From positions 28,523,001 to 28,587,000 of the forward strand of contig NC_079885.1 in assembly GCF_029227915.1 (NCBI RefSeq): 64,000 bases of DNA, given 5' to 3'. The notes beneath the pieces are model-generated. The model saw only the letters and a program-made list of their open reading frames with translations. It did no database searches and was not told the DNA's origin. This DNA comes from Hydractinia symbiolongicarpus. Lineage: Eukaryota; Cnidaria; Hydrozoa; Anthoathecata; Hydractiniidae. A program made the translations under genes and the position numbers. Shown here in pieces: positions 63,601 through 64,000 of the stretch. Numbering within the stretch: position 1 is the stretch's first letter; each line of letters opens with the position of its first letter.

Positions 63601-64000
63601 TAACTTGCAACGGTTGCGTCACGTATTCGTACCAACATGTATTTAGTGATTCTTTTCCGGTATTACTAAGTTGTATTGCTTTTGACAGTGAAACAATTGA
63701 CTGTGGGACTTAATTGATCTTATTTTGGACTGCGACCTTATAAATGTGATAAGTGAGACAATTGGACTCAAGAAATAACATTCTTCTTACCTTGACATGA
63801 TTGCTGGAATTTACCGATTTTACTGGGCATTGTGGTAGCGCTTCACTTAAAAATTCTTATAAAATAAGTCCTATTTTACTGTTGGACCAATCCTAGCCGT
63901 TAGTGCGCGCTGAAGAAATAGAGACAGTTTCAAATACTACATTTCATTGACTTTCTAACGGTATCAGTCCGTTTCAACTACAACGGTTACGTCACATATT
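60689..64000 (+). repeat. 6-monomer, 2,212-bp HOR, one and a half copies
   Basis: Starts at 60689 (347), 61036, 61410, 61782, 62153 and 62527, then at 62901 (347), 63248, 63622 and 63995. The offset is exactly 2,212 bp. The 347-bp monomer carries CATGAATTTAGGGATT; 61036 has TATTGCAAAGTTTTATTG; 61782 and 62153 are class I with GATTTTACTAGG. The second copy runs off the right edge, so the HOR may continue. Confidence 0.93.

Larger units (their letters stand above)
1..64000 (+). repeat. Continuous ~372-bp satellite array filling the window
   Basis: The motif CATATTCGTACC, or a one- or two-base variant of it (CGTATTCG, CATATCCG, CATAATCG, CATATTTG), recurs every 371-376 bp from base 1 to base 63995, always on the + strand. 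Conserved islands within each monomer include CAGTGAAACGAT, the AACATTCTTCTTAA segment, ACTGTGGGACCAATCCTAG, GAAGAAATAGAGACAGTTT and CATTTCATTGACTTTCT. No gap between starts exceeds 392 bp, so nothing foreign is inserted and no monomer is inverted. The monomer is about two nucleosome lengths. I do not recognise the family. Array style and size suggest centromeric or pericentromeric heterochromatin of a eukaryote; that location is inferred, not seen. Confidence 0.97.

Noticed and set aside
1-64000. CRISPR array or bacterial repeat region
   Set aside because: Repeats are 372 bp and contiguous, with no spacers, and no prokaryotic genes are present.
1-64000. LTR retrotransposon, rDNA spacer or telomeric repeat
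   Set aside because: There are no coding remnants, terminal repeats, rRNA-like segments or short telomere motifs. The period and HORs fit a satellite.

Overview
The whole 64,000-base window is one uninterrupted tandem satellite array. I placed 179 repeat starts (the last one cut by the window end). All are head-to-tail in one orientation, phased here on the conserved CATATTCGTACC start. The usual monomer is 371-376 bp, about two nucleosome lengths, and AT-rich. Size variants are 207, 341, 347, 369-370 and 392 bp. Consecutive starts are never more than 392 bp apart, so there is no room for a gene, transposon, RNA gene or unique sequence. All open frames are under 100 codons, lie inside monomers and recur as copies of one another, so I call no coding sequence. 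This is eukaryotic satellite heterochromatin of centromeric or pericentromeric style. I do not recognise the satellite and cannot name the species or lineage.

Two broad monomer classes can be told apart. Class I carries TTTAGCGATA near its start and a GCGCT/AGCGC dyad downstream. Class II carries TTTAGTGATT, usually GAGCCAATTGG, and CTCGGCCC in place of the dyad. They are built into several higher-order repeats (HORs). From left to right: HOR-A (4 monomers, 1,493 bp) at 373-3730. A truncated-monomer cassette at 3731-5027. Alternating C (5 monomers) and B (5 monomers, 1,871 bp) blocks at 5028-13694. A second copy of all this at 13695-24685, offset 10,478 then 10,104 then 9,729 bp. A D block with two 207-bp monomers in a row at 24686-26962. 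Another HOR-A, cassette and C-B run at 26963-34070. Nested 2,280- and 2,652-bp HORs at 34071-41279. From 41656 the array changes character: a 748-bp dimer, a 2,244-bp hexamer inside a 6,331-bp duplication, a 1,496-bp tetramer, a 1,869-bp pentamer, and a 2,212-bp hexamer running off the right edge.

No genes work together here. The content is the record of array evolution: unequal exchange, block duplication, monomer chimeras, and small deletions whose ends lie in short direct repeats. Each deletion arose once or rarely and was then amplified. Candidate functional elements inside the monomer are short: a TTACGTCA bZIP-like site at the monomer boundary, an AACGG/CCGTT dyad cluster, the GCGCT/AGCGC dyad and a CpG-rich AGCGCGCGCT palindrome. 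Their roles are inference.
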